Shown here piece by piece: positions 1 through 7,983 of a DNA stretch of 64,000 nt. The notes under the pieces were generated by a model. That model was not told where the DNA came from. It worked only from the letters and a program-made list of their open reading frames with translations, and ran no database searches. The position numbers and the translations under genes were made by a program. Source of the DNA: Pseudomonadota bacterium (lineage in GTDB: Bacteria > Pseudomonadota > Alphaproteobacteria > Rhizobiales > Xanthobacteraceae); assembly GCA_023442085.1 (NCBI GenBank), contig JAEZMT010000066.1, positions 1-64,000 on the forward strand, in the 5' to 3' direction. How positions within the stretch are numbered: the stretch's first letter is position 1; each line of letters starts with the position of its first letter.

Positions 1-430
1 CGCGCCGCCGCAGCACCACGTATCCCACGGGGATCGCCGCCAGCGTCACCAGCACCGCCGCCGGCACCGCGAGGGCGAGGCCCCAGTCCGGAAACAGCCG
101 CTGCTGGAGGAGGGCCGCCGCATAGGCTCCGAGGCCGAACCACGCGCCATGGCCGAAGGAGACGAGGCCCGTGTAGCCGACGAGCAGATTCAGCGCCATG
201 CAGGCCAGCGCGAGGATCACCACGTCGGTGGCGGAGGTCACCGTCAGGCCGAGGGCGGAGAGCAACGCCGGCAACAGGGCCAGCGCCGCCGCGGCGACGA
301 TGAGGTTGGCATTGCGGGCGAGCATCGCGGCTCCTGAGGCTGGCGGAGACGCCGCGCTGCGCGCGGCTCCTGAGGCGGAAGGTGTCGCAGTCACGGCGGG
401 AGCGTTGGGGGCGGCGGAGGTCTTCAGCAT
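1..430 (-). CDS. livM: Branched-chain amino acid-type ABC transporter permease, LivM-like (partial, N-terminus)
   Basis: Only the first 143 codons are in the window; the gene runs off the left edge. After a roughly 35-residue Ala/Pro/Ser-rich leader come hydrophobic segments and the LivM-type stretch ALNLLVGYTGLVSFGHGAW, typical of the second inner-membrane permease of hydrophobic amino acid (HAAT) importers. The start at 430 lies 4 bases past the stop of livH, so the two are in one operon. An internal ATG at 325 would remove most of the unusual leader and is the alternative start. The ATPase genes (livG, livF) are not in view and would be expected beyond the left edge. The substrate cannot be told from sequence. 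Confidence 0.85.
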   Translation of the reverse strand, partial: MLKTSAAPNAPAVTATPSASGAARSAASPPASGAAMLARNANLIVAAAALALLPALLSALGLTVTSATDVVILALACMALNLLVGYTGLVSFGHGAWFGLGAYAAALLQQRLFPDWGLALAVPAAVLVTLAAIPVGYVVLRRR

Positions 431-434
431 GGCG

Positions 435-1316
435 TCACTCAAAGCGCAGGATGCGCTCGCCGAACAGGCCGCGCGGACGGGTGAGCAGCACCGCCAGCAT
501 CAGCACGTACATGGACGCCTCGGCCGCCGGCGGGATGAAATAGACCGTCAGCCCGCGCACGAGGCCCACCAGCAGCCCGGCCGCCACCACGCCCCAGAAG
601 GAGCCTAGGCCGCCGATGACCACCACCACGAAGGCGGCGGTGAGGATTTCCGAGCCCATGGCGGGATGCACGCCGGAGATGGGCGCCAGCATGATGCCGG
701 CGAGCCCCGCAAGCCCGATGCCGATGGCCGCCACGGCGGTCAGATAGGGGGTGAGCGAGATGCCGAGCGCACCCACCATGTCCGGGTTCTGCACGCCCGC
801 CCGCACCACGCGGCCGAAGGCGGTGCGCTGGAGCAGCAGCCACAGGCCGAGCACCGCCACCGCCGCGACCACCAGGATGGCGAGGCGATAGCGCGAATAG
901 ATGAAGTCCCCGAGGAAGATCTGACCGCGCAGGAATTCGGGGATGGAGAAGGGGATGGGCGTCGCGCCGAAGGCCATGCGCAGCGCCTGCTCGATCACCA
1001 TGGCGAGGCCGAAGGTGAGCAGCAGCGAAAGGATGGGATCAGCCCGGTAGAAGCGCGAGAACAAAGTGCGCTCGATGACCATGCCGATGAGCGCCACCGA
1101 CAGCGGCGCCGCGACGAAGGCGGCGGGAAAGCCGAAGCGGTTGCCGACCTCCACCCCGATATAGGCGCCGATGGCATAGAAGCCGCCATGGGCGAGGTTC
1201 ACGATGCCGCCCAGGGAAAAGATGAGCGACAGGCCGAGGGCAATCAGCAGATAGGCGACGCCCACCAGAAGGCCGTTGAGCAATTGCTCGATGAGGAAGA
1301 CGAGTTCCATGGGCAT
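435..1316 (-). CDS. livH: Branched-chain amino acid-type ABC transporter permease, LivH-like
   Basis: This 293-residue integral membrane protein has the LivH hallmark SLGGIVNLAHGGFYAIGAYI near its N-terminus, followed by further membrane segments and a loop with ISGVHPAMGSEIL. It forms half of the inner-membrane channel of an ABC importer. Start choice: the reading frame stays open to 1436, but that extension lies in a repeat element and has no homology to the family, so ATG at 1316 (or 1310, in MPMELVF) is taken as the start. It is followed after 4 bases by livM and preceded, across a 432-base repeat-filled gap, by the binding protein gene on the same strand. Confidence 0.9.
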   Translation of the reverse strand: MPMELVFLIEQLLNGLLVGVAYLLIALGLSLIFSLGGIVNLAHGGFYAIGAYIGVEVGNRFGFPAAFVAAPLSVALIGMVIERTLFSRFYRADPILSLLLTFGLAMVIEQALRMAFGATPIPFSIPEFLRGQIFLGDFIYSRYRLAILVVAAVAVLGLWLLLQRTAFGRVVRAGVQNPDMVGALGISLTPYLTAVAAIGIGLAGLAGIMLAPISGVHPAMGSEILTAAFVVVVIGGLGSFWGVVAAGLLVGLVRGLTVYFIPPAAEASMYVLMLAVLLTRPRGLFGERILRFE

Positions 1317-1348
1317 GAAGTCTTCTCCGGCCTGAGAACGGATCAAAC

Positions 1349-1516
1349 TCCCTCTCCCCTTGCGGGAGAGGGTTGGGGTGAGGGGTGCGGCGCCACGAGA
1401 ACCGTTGGCCGGCGAACGCGGAGACATCCCCCTCACCCCCGACCCCTCTCCCGCAAGGGGAGAGGGGAGGAGAACGGAGGCGGCCCGGCGTGGATGGCCG
1501 GGAAAGCGGACGCCGC
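1349..1516. repeat. Palindromic MITE-like element, copy 1
   Basis: The element has a left arm (about 1350-1385, ctctccccttgcgggagagg and onward) and a near-perfect inverted right arm (about 1428-1467) around a core containing gagaaccgttggccggcg. It ends in a tggatggccggga segment that resembles the gatggccgggacaag extragenic repeats of Rhizobiales (from memory). Each arm also contains its own small hairpin around gcggg. It carries no protein. It lies between livK and livH in the direction of transcription. Confidence 0.75.
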
Positions 1517-1556
1517 TCCCTCAAAGAGCAAAGCTCACGCCCCGAACCGGCCAACC

Positions 1557-1745
1557 CCCCTCTCCCCTCGCGGGAGAGGGATGGGGTGAGGGGGCTGGCG
1601 CCGCGAGAACCGTTGGCCGGCGCCTACGGAGACATCCCCACCCCTCACCCCCGACCCCTCTCCCGCAAGGGGGAGAGGGGAGGAGGAACACCACCGAGAC
1701 ATCGGCACCCGGCGGCCCGGGGTGGATGGCCGGGACAAGGACGCC
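1557..1745. repeat. Palindromic MITE-like element, copy 2
   Basis: This is a second, slightly diverged copy of the element at 1349-1516, in the same orientation. Arms lie at about 1557-1594 and 1642-1684, around the same core (gagaaccgttggccggcg). It ends with tggatggccgggacaagg, abutting the stop of livK at 1749. Together the two copies fill nearly all of the 432-base gap between livH and livK, which holds no gene. A strong RNA hairpin between the binding protein and permease cistrons could shape their relative expression; that is inference. Confidence 0.75.
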
Positions 1746-1748
1746 CCC

Positions 1749-3029
1749 TCACCCCGCGGGGAAGGTGCAGGCGTTCTCTTCCGGCGTCGGGGCGATGGCC
1801 GAGAGGGCGGTTTCCTTGCCGGGGACGGCGGGACCGAGGATCATGAGATCCCACTGGTCCTTGACCTCCGCCACCGGGCGGGCGGTGACGGTGTACATCT
1901 CCTGGATGAGCTGATGGTCCCAGGAGCGGAAATAGCCCTTGCGCCCCTTCAGGATATCCATCTCCGGCTCCTTCTCGAAGAAGGCGATGAGATCGGCCGC
2001 CGCCGTGCTCTTGGTCTCGATCATGGCGCGGGCGACGCATTTGGTGGCGACATAGTCGCCCCAGGCCTGATTCTCCGGCGGCTTGCCGAACTTCTTCACG
2101 AAGGCGGCGACGAAGGCCTTGGATTCCGGCGTCGGCACGTCGTGGTGCCAGATCATCGGCCAGATGCCGCCGAAGGTGCCCTTGCCGGCGCCCCAGGCCA
2201 CCGCCGTATCGAAGCCGAAGCCGCCGAACGGATACTTCAGGCCGAATTCCGAATACTGCTTGATGAAGTTGGTGATCTGGTTGCCGGCGAGGTTGGAGAT
2301 CACCACATCCGGGCGCGCCTGACGCACCTTGAGCAGATAGGGCGAGAAGTCGGTCGCGTCGGTGGGCACCAGTTCGTCGGCGATCACCTCGCCACCGTTC
2401 TGACCGATGTAGCGCTTGGCGACGCGGGAGAGATCGTGGCCGAAGGCGTAATCGGCGGTGAGGAAGAAGAGCTTCTTGCCCTTGATGAGACCGTCGCGCA
2501 GCATCGCCGCGCCCACCGCCTTCACATATTGGGTATTGGCGCCTTCCACATGGAACATGTAGCGGTTGCAATCCTTGCCGCGCAGGGCATCGGAATTGCC
2601 GCCGGTGTTGACGAACACGACCTTGTTGCGCGCCGCGACCTGCGAGATGGCCAAAGCCGAGGCGGACGAAATCTCGCCCACGATCACCGCCGCCTTGTCG
2701 CGCTCGATGTAGCGCTCCGCCTTCGAGGAGGCGGTGGCGGGGTTCACGCTGTCTTCCATCACCAGGTTGATCTTGCGGCCGTTGATGCCGCCGGCCGCGT
2801 TCAGTTCCTCCACCGCGAGCTGCACGCCCATCTGGCCGTAGGCGCCGAGCGGGCCGAGGAAGCCGGTGAGCGGGGTGAGGTGGCCGAAGGTCACCGTGTC
2901 GGCCTGCGCCTTCACGATGGCCGGCATGCCGACGCCGCCGAGAAGCGCGGCCGCGCCGACGCCCTTCAGGAGCGTGCGGCGGCCGATGGATGCGGACGCA
3001 ATTCGGGCGTGAAGCGGAAAGTCAGTCAC
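1749..3029 (-). CDS. livK: Branched-chain amino acid-type ABC transporter substrate-binding protein, LivK-like
   Basis: This 426-residue periplasmic binding protein of the Leu/Ile/Val (PBP1) family begins with a Tat-like signal, GRRTLLKGVGAAALLGGVGMP, ending near AIVKAQA. The mature part starts VTFGHLTPLTGFLGPLGAYG and contains VEELNAAGGINGRKINL, classical for the family. GTG at 3029 is chosen because GGAGGA lies 9 bases upstream; an ATG at 3047 overlaps that ribosome site and is less likely. It is transcribed towards livH and livM across two palindromic elements. The ligand is unknown; family members bind branched amino acids, amides, urea or aromatic acids. The neighbouring dehydrogenases hint at a catabolic substrate. 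Confidence 0.9.
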   Translation of the reverse strand: MTDFPLHARIASASIGRRTLLKGVGAAALLGGVGMPAIVKAQADTVTFGHLTPLTGFLGPLGAYGQMGVQLAVEELNAAGGINGRKINLVMEDSVNPATASSKAERYIERDKAAVIVGEISSASALAISQVAARNKVVFVNTGGNSDALRGKDCNRYMFHVEGANTQYVKAVGAAMLRDGLIKGKKLFFLTADYAFGHDLSRVAKRYIGQNGGEVIADELVPTDATDFSPYLLKVRQARPDVVISNLAGNQITNFIKQYSEFGLKYPFGGFGFDTAVAWGAGKGTFGGIWPMIWHHDVPTPESKAFVAAFVKKFGKPPENQAWGDYVATKCVARAMIETKSTAAADLIAFFEKEPEMDILKGRKGYFRSWDHQLIQEMYTVTARPVAEVKDQWDLMILGPAVPGKETALSAIAPTPEENACTFPAG

Positions 3030-3130
3030 GGCGTCGTCTCCTCCCATGGATCCGGCTTGGATGTTGCGGTGGCAGGATTTTTCCCGTCCGGACCGCACCG
3101 GAATGATTGCCGACTGGCTCGGCTATCTGT

Positions 3131-3148
3131 TATCTGTGATCACACATA
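3131..3148. promoter_or_regulatory. Candidate GntR/FadR-type operator
   Basis: A perfect 10-base palindrome, tgtgatcaca (3135-3144), sits in the 132-base divergent gap between livK and the GntR-family gene, 17 bases before the regulator's ATG. FadR-subfamily operators are short palindromes of TGT...ACA type, so this is the obvious site for autoregulation and perhaps control of livK. No binding data are available. Confidence 0.45.
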
Positions 3149-3161
3149 GCAGACGCGGAAC

Positions 3162-3917
3162 ATGGAACACAAGATGCGATCCGCCACCGATGGCGATGCC
3201 CCCGAGGCCCGCGGCGAGGCGCCGGCGGAAACGCTCGATGGCCGCGTCGGCCGCATCGTCCGCCAGACGCTGGCGGATCAGGTCTATGGCGATCTGAAGG
3301 AGCTGCTGCTGTCCGGCCGCGCCGCCCCGGGCGAGCGCTTCACCCTGCGCGGGCTCGCCGCCGCCATCGGCACCAGCGCCATGCCGGTGCGCGAGGCGGT
3401 GTCGCGCCTCGTCGCCGAGAACGCGCTGGAAGTGCTGCCCAACCGCGCCGTGCGCGTGCCGCTCATGTCCCGCGCCCGCTTCGCCGAGCTGCGCCTCATC
3501 CGCACGAGCCTCGAAGGTCTCGCCGCCGCCACCGCCGCCCGCGAGGCCACGGCGGAGGAGATCGCCGAGGTGGTCCGCCATGAGCGCGCCTTCGCCGCCG
3601 AGCGCGGGAAGAAGAGACCGGACGGCGCCGCCGCCATGCGCCACAACAAGGACCTCCACTTCGCCCTCTACCGCGCCGCCCACCTGCCCACCCTCATGGG
3701 CATGATCGAGGGCCTCTGGCTGCAGATCGGCCCCGTCCTCAACCTCGATTTCCGCGCCGGCCCGGAGCGGGTGCGGCAGGGGGAGGCCCACCTCCACCAC
3801 GCCCGCCTCGTCGCCGCCCTCAAGGCCCGCGATCCGGAGGCGGCGCGCGACGCCCTGGTGGCGGATATCTGGAGCGCGGGCGACTTCATCCTCTCGCGCG
3901 ACGTGCTGCCGGACTGA
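3162..3917 (+). CDS. GntR-family transcriptional regulator, FadR/FCD subfamily
   Basis: This 251-residue regulator has an N-terminal winged helix (about residues 38-98), with the typical GERFTLRGLAAAIGTSAMPV and VREAVSRL stretches. The C-terminal FCD ligand-binding domain (about 105-240) keeps the NKDLHFALYRAAH and HLHHARLVAALKARD motifs that supply its metal-binding Asp and His residues. It is divergent from the livKHM transporter and lies just before an SDR dehydrogenase on the same strand, so it probably controls uptake and oxidation of an organic acid or amino acid. A palindrome directly upstream is the likely operator. A second ATG 12 bases downstream is a possible alternative start. Confidence 0.88.
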   Translation: MEHKMRSATDGDAPEARGEAPAETLDGRVGRIVRQTLADQVYGDLKELLLSGRAAPGERFTLRGLAAAIGTSAMPVREAVSRLVAENALEVLPNRAVRVPLMSRARFAELRLIRTSLEGLAAATAAREATAEEIAEVVRHERAFAAERGKKRPDGAAAMRHNKDLHFALYRAAHLPTLMGMIEGLWLQIGPVLNLDFRAGPERVRQGEAHLHHARLVAALKARDPEAARDALVADIWSAGDFILSRDVLPD

Positions 3918-3989
3918 CTCCAAGCTGACTGCGCCCGAACCGGCGCCTGACAGCACCGAACCCCCACAAGAAAACCTAGGGAGATCGCC

Positions 3990-4766
3990 ATGGACCTCGG
4001 CATTGCCGACATCCGCGTCATCATCACCGCCGGCGCCGGCGGCATCGGCCTGGAGATCGCGCGCGCCTTCCTGAAGGAGGGGGCGAGGGTGGAAGTCTGC
4101 GACGTGGACGCCGCCGCGCTGGAGGCCCTGGGCGAGACCGCGCCGGGGGCCGTCGGCACCTGGTGCGACGTGTCCGACCGCACCTCCGTCGCCGCCTTCA
4201 TGGAGGGTGCGCTCGGCCGGCTCGGCGGGCTCGATGTGCTTGTGAACAATGCGGGAATCGCCGGCCCCACCGGCCGGGTGGACCAGATCTCGCCGGAGGA
4301 TTGGGACCGCACTCTGGCGGTGGACATCACCGGCCATTTCAACGTCACCCGCCTCGCCGTGCCGGCCCTGAAGGAGAGCGCCAACGCCTCCATCATCGGC
4401 CTCTCCTCGGCCGCCGGCCGCTTCGGCTTTCCGCTCCGCTCGCCCTATGCGGCGGCGAAGTGGGGCGTGGTGGGCTTCATCAAGTCGCTGGCCATGGAGC
4501 TGGGCGAATTCGGTATACGCGCCAATGCCATACTGCCCGGATCGGTGGACGGCCCGCGCATCCGCTCGGTGTTCGAGAACAAGGCGCGCGAACGCAACAT
4601 GTCCATGGAGGAGGTGCAGGCGATGGCCCTCTCGGCCACCTCGCTGAAGCGCCTCATCCCGCCGCAACACCTTGCCAATGTTGCGGTTTTCCTGTCGTCC
4701 CCAATGGGCTCCACCATCTCCGGCCAGGCCATCGCGGTGGACGGCGACATGCAGATGCTGGTTTAG
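3990..4766 (+). CDS. Short-chain dehydrogenase/reductase (SDR) family oxidoreductase
   Basis: This 258-residue cytosolic NAD(P)-dependent oxidoreductase has the nucleotide-binding turn ITAGAGGIGLEIA near residues 10-22, LVNNAGIAGP near 86, the catalytic Ser in GLSSAAGRFGF and the YxxxK pair in SPYAAAKWG. It ends with the usual GSTISGQAIAVDGDMQML. The first position of the glycine motif is TAGAGG rather than the common TGGGSG. An AGGGAG ribosome site precedes the ATG. It follows the GntR regulator by 72 bases and converges with an aldehyde dehydrogenase gene, fitting an alcohol-to-aldehyde-to-acid pathway, but the substrate is not identifiable. Confidence 0.88.
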   Translation: MDLGIADIRVIITAGAGGIGLEIARAFLKEGARVEVCDVDAAALEALGETAPGAVGTWCDVSDRTSVAAFMEGALGRLGGLDVLVNNAGIAGPTGRVDQISPEDWDRTLAVDITGHFNVTRLAVPALKESANASIIGLSSAAGRFGFPLRSPYAAAKWGVVGFIKSLAMELGEFGIRANAILPGSVDGPRIRSVFENKARERNMSMEEVQAMALSATSLKRLIPPQHLANVAVFLSSPMGSTISGQAIAVDGDMQMLV

Positions 4767-4780
4767 GCGCCTGAACCGCC

Positions 4781-4822
4781 GCCGCCCTCCAGCCCAGCCG
4801 GAGGGCGGCGAAAGTGTTTTTC
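4781..4822 (+). terminator. Rho-independent terminator between convergent genes
   Basis: A 10-base perfect stem, gccgccctcc (4781-4790) with ggagggcggc (4800-4809), and a 9-base loop are followed by gaaagtgttttt. It sits in the 66-base gap between the stops of the SDR gene and the convergent aldehyde dehydrogenase gene. The T-run serves the plus strand. Confidence 0.6.
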
Positions 4823-4832
4823 TGCCCGAGGG

Positions 4833-6275
4833 TTAGATGCCGGCCTGCGACACGAACTTCGGGTTCAGATAGGCCTCGATGGCCTCCGAGCCGCCCTCCG
4901 AGCCATAGCCGGAATCCTTGATGCCGCCGAAGGGCACCTCGGGCAGCGCAAGGCCCAGGTGGTTGATGGTCATCATGCCCGCCTGCACGCGGTGCGCGAC
5001 CTGCTGGGCGGTCTTGGCCGAGCGGGTATAGGCATAAGAGGCAAGGCCATAGGGCAGCCGGTTGGCCTCGGTGACGGCCTCCTCGAAATCCGAGAAGGGC
5101 AGCATCATGGCCAGCGGGCCGAACGGCTCCTCGTTCATCATCCGCATGTCGCGGGTGACGCCGGTGACCACGGTCGGCTCGAAGAAATAGCCTTTGTTTC
5201 CAATGCGTGCGCCGCCGGTCGCCACCTCCGCGCCCTTCTGCCGGGCGTCGGCGATGAGGGTTTCCATGGCCGGGATACGGCGCTCGTTGGCGAGAGGGCC
5301 CATGGTCGTGCCAGCCTCGAGGCCATTGCCCACCTTCACCCCCTTGGCGACGGTGACGAAGGCGTCCACGAACTCCTCGTAGACCTTCTCCTGGATGAGA
5401 TAGCGGGTCGGCGACACGCACACCTGCCCGGCGTTGCGGAACTTGGCGGCGGCGATCTGCTTGGCCGCGGCGGTCACGTCGGCGTCGTCGAACACGATCA
5501 CGGGCGAGTGGCCGCCCAGTTCCATGGTGGCGCGCTTCATGTGCTCGCCGGCGAGCGCCGCCAGCTTCTTGCCCACGGGCGTGGAGCCGGTGAAGGTGAT
5601 CTTGCGGATGGTGGGATGCGGGATGAGATACTCGCTCACCTCGGCAGGCACGCCATAGACGAGGCCGATGACTCCGGCCGGAACGCCCACGTCCACGAAG
5701 GCGCGGATCAGCTCGGCGGGGGAGGCCGGCGTCTCCTCCGGCGCCTTCACGATGATGGAGCAGCCGGCCGCCAGGGCGCCGCACAGTTTGCGCACCACCT
5801 GGTTGATGGGGAAGTTCCACGGCGTGAAGGCCGCCACAGGACCCACCGGCTCCTTGATGACGAGCTGGTAGACACCGGGCGCGCGGGCGGGAATGACCCG
5901 GCCATAGGCGCGGCGGGCCTCCTCGGCGAACCAATCGATGATGTCGGCGGCGGCCAGCGTCTCCATCCGCGCCTCGGCGAGCGGCTTGCCCTGCTCCAGC
6001 GTCATCAGGCGGGCGATGCCGTCCGCGCGCTCGCGCAGCAGGTCGGCGGCCTTGCGCATGAGCTTGGACCGATCGAAAGCGGACATCTTGCTCCAGGTGG
6101 CGAATCCGCGCTCCGTTGCTTCCAGTGCCGCGTCCAGGTCGGCGCGCGAGCAATGGGCGACCGAACCGATCTCCTCCTCCGTGGCGGGATTGATGACCGG
6201 GATGCGGCGGCCACCCTCGGCATCGCGCCAGACACCGTCGATGTGGAGCTGGACGTTCGGATAGGCATCGGACAT
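4833..6275 (-). CDS. NAD(P)-dependent aldehyde dehydrogenase, succinate-semialdehyde dehydrogenase-like
   Basis: This 480-residue enzyme has all class ALDH landmarks: FTPWNFP (Asn154), [11 protein letters not shown] for nucleotide binding, the general base in MELGGHSP (Glu252), the catalytic cysteine in [11 protein letters not shown] (Cys286), and [10 protein letters not shown]. The overall pattern ([29 protein letters not shown]) is closest to the GabD/succinate-semialdehyde dehydrogenase group, but substrate is not proven. The start is ATG 6275 with GGGAGG upstream; the frame remains open further but that part is not conserved. It is convergent with the SDR gene, and both may act on the compound imported by LivKHM. 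Confidence 0.9.
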   Translation of the reverse strand: MSDAYPNVQLHIDGVWRDAEGGRRIPVINPATEEEIGSVAHCSRADLDAALEATERGFATWSKMSAFDRSKLMRKAADLLRERADGIARLMTLEQGKPLAEARMETLAAADIIDWFAEEARRAYGRVIPARAPGVYQLVIKEPVGPVAAFTPWNFPINQVVRKLCGALAAGCSIIVKAPEETPASPAELIRAFVDVGVPAGVIGLVYGVPAEVSEYLIPHPTIRKITFTGSTPVGKKLAALAGEHMKRATMELGGHSPVIVFDDADVTAAAKQIAAAKFRNAGQVCVSPTRYLIQEKVYEEFVDAFVTVAKGVKVGNGLEAGTTMGPLANERRIPAMETLIADARQKGAEVATGGARIGNKGYFFEPTVVTGVTRDMRMMNEEPFGPLAMMLPFSDFEEAVTEANRLPYGLASYAYTRSAKTAQQVAHRVQAGMMTINHLGLALPEVPFGGIKDSGYGSEGGSEAIEAYLNPKFVSQAGI

Positions 6276-6568
6276 TGGGCTTCCTCCCTGGGCGCCGCGC
6301 GGCAGAGTGCACTGGCGCCAATCGAATCGCATCTTCGTATCGGTCTTTGCGCCCCAACGTTCCGGTGGCCTCCCCATCCGGTAATCCGGCTGGAGCGTTG
6401 CGGGACTGAACATCGGAATAGGCGTGGCGGACAGACGCCGGGGCGGGCCGGCATCCTATTCGGCTACGGCGCCATTGAGAACCTGCGGACGGCGCGGGGA
6501 AACCGCGGTGAGGTCCGCAGCGTTGGCATGGCTGCGCGCCGGCATGCCGGGCGAGACCGGAGGGAAAG

Positions 6569-6862
6569 ATGAACACCGCGAACCTGCAATTGGAAGGCGT
6601 GCTCCTCGCCTTGTCCCGCCTGCTGGAGACCATGCGCGAGAAGGGCCTCCTCACCTCCGGGGAGATCGAGGCGGCACTCGCCGAGGCGGAAGACGCCGCC
6701 CGCCGCGATGCCGCCTCCCGCACCATCAGTCCGGCACAGGCGGAGGGCGTGCTCTTTCCCATCCGCTTCCTGCGCGCCGCCACCAACCGGCAGGACGGCC
6801 CGCCCCCGACCTTCACCGACATCACCACCACCATCGGCGAAAGCAAGGACAGGCATGGCTGA
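6569..6862 (+). CDS. Small conserved hypothetical protein
   Basis: This 97-residue, mostly helical, soluble-looking protein starts MNTANLQLEGVLLALSRLL, contains EIEAALAEAEDAARRDA, and ends in a polar tail. GGAGGG lies 6 bases before the ATG, so it is very probably expressed. I do not recognise a family. It is the first of three same-strand genes leading to the HlyD and FUSC transport genes (137-base gap to the next), so a link to that exporter is possible but unproven. Confidence 0.6.
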   Translation: MNTANLQLEGVLLALSRLLETMREKGLLTSGEIEAALAEAEDAARRDAASRTISPAQAEGVLFPIRFLRAATNRQDGPPPTFTDITTTIGESKDRHG

Positions 6863-6998
6863 GCCAGCTTGAGTGCCCGCAATCGGGCTCTGGCGCATAC
6901 CGCTTCGGAAAGGCTATCAAGCGCGACACAGGCCGGTGCCGCGATAGGGCCGGCGTGCCGTCCTCCGCGCCCCGCGGGGGTCATGTGGGGAGGCGCCG

Positions 6999-7979
6999 TT
7001 GCTGTCCTTCGTCGAACGCCATGTGATCGCCTCGATCCTCGGCGCCGTGCTGTTGGCGTTCCTCGTTTACGAAACCTCGGTGCGGTTCTTCGCCTATACG
7101 GGCGATGCCTATGTGGCGACGGATGTGATCTTCGTCGCGCCCGAAGTGTCGGGCCCCCTCGCCAAGGTGGCGGTGGGCGACGACGCGCAGGTCACGGCCG
7201 GGGCGATGCTCGCCGAGATCGAGCGGGAGCCGTTTGCGCTGGCGGTGAGCGCCGCGGAGGCGCAGGTGGCGCTGGCGGCCGAGCGCATCCGGCTTGCCGA
7301 GGCGGCGATCGAGGAGAGCACCGCCATGGTCTCCGCCGCCCGCGCCTCCCTCGACAACGCCCGGCGCCAGCAGACCCGCTCCGAATCCCTCTCCCAGACT
7401 GGCGACATCTCTGCCGAGGCGCTGGATGTGGTGCGGCGGGACGCGGTGGTGGCCGCCGCCGACCTTCAGAAGGCGGAAAGCCTCGCCGCCGTGGCGCAGA
7501 CCCTCGTCACCGTGCGGCGGGCCGAGCAGGCGACCGCCGCCCAAGCCCTTGCCAAGGCCAGCTACGAACTTTCCCGCACCCGCATCGTCAGCCCGGTCAA
7601 GGGGCGCGTCGCGCCGCTCACGGTGCGCACCGGCGATTACGCGACTGCCGGCAAGCCCATCGCCGCCGTGGTGTCCGACCTCAACTGGCACATCGTCGCG
7701 GCGGTGGACGAACGCCATCTGGCGCGTCTGAAGCCCGGCCAGAGCGTGCTGTTCAGCATCGGCTCCGATCCCTGGCGTCCCCACTGGGGCACGGTGCGCT
7801 CCATCTCGCCGGGCATCTCCCGCACCGCCGGCGAGGATGGCGCCCTGCCCTATGTGCCCCTGAGCACCGACTGGATCCGCCTGCCCCGCCGCTTCCCCGT
7901 GCTCATCGACATGGGCGACCTGCCGACGCGCGTGCCGCTCTACCGCGGCGCCGACGCTCGCGTGCTGGTCTGGTTCTGA
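6999..7979 (+). CDS. HlyD-family periplasmic adaptor (membrane fusion) protein
   Basis: This 326-residue protein has one N-terminal membrane segment (VIASILGAVLLAFLVYETSV), then a biotinyl-lipoyl half motif (VAPEVSGPLAKVAVGDDAQV), a coiled-coil hairpin rich in Ala/Glu/Arg, and the second half motif (TRIVSPVKGRVAPLTVRTGD). This is the EmrA/AaeA layout: it links an inner-membrane pump to an outer-membrane duct. The start is TTG at 6999, with GGGGAGG just upstream; an ATG at 6983 is in another frame. The next gene begins 4 bases after its stop, so it works with that FUSC-type protein, probably exporting aromatic acids or related toxic compounds. Confidence 0.85.
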   Translation: MLSFVERHVIASILGAVLLAFLVYETSVRFFAYTGDAYVATDVIFVAPEVSGPLAKVAVGDDAQVTAGAMLAEIEREPFALAVSAAEAQVALAAERIRLAEAAIEESTAMVSAARASLDNARRQQTRSESLSQTGDISAEALDVVRRDAVVAAADLQKAESLAAVAQTLVTVRRAEQATAAQALAKASYELSRTRIVSPVKGRVAPLTVRTGDYATAGKPIAAVVSDLNWHIVAAVDERHLARLKPGQSVLFSIGSDPWRPHWGTVRSISPGISRTAGEDGALPYVPLSTDWIRLPRRFPVLIDMGDLPTRVPLYRGADARVLVWF

Positions 7980-7983
7980 GGCG

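Noticed and set aside
1349..1745. CRISPR-like repeated segments
   Set aside because: Only two long units with internal inverted arms and no regular short spacers; they fit palindromic extragenic elements.
3123..4670. Minus-strand open frame across the GntR and SDR genes
   Set aside because: Both plus-strand genes carry complete family motifs; the antisense product has none.
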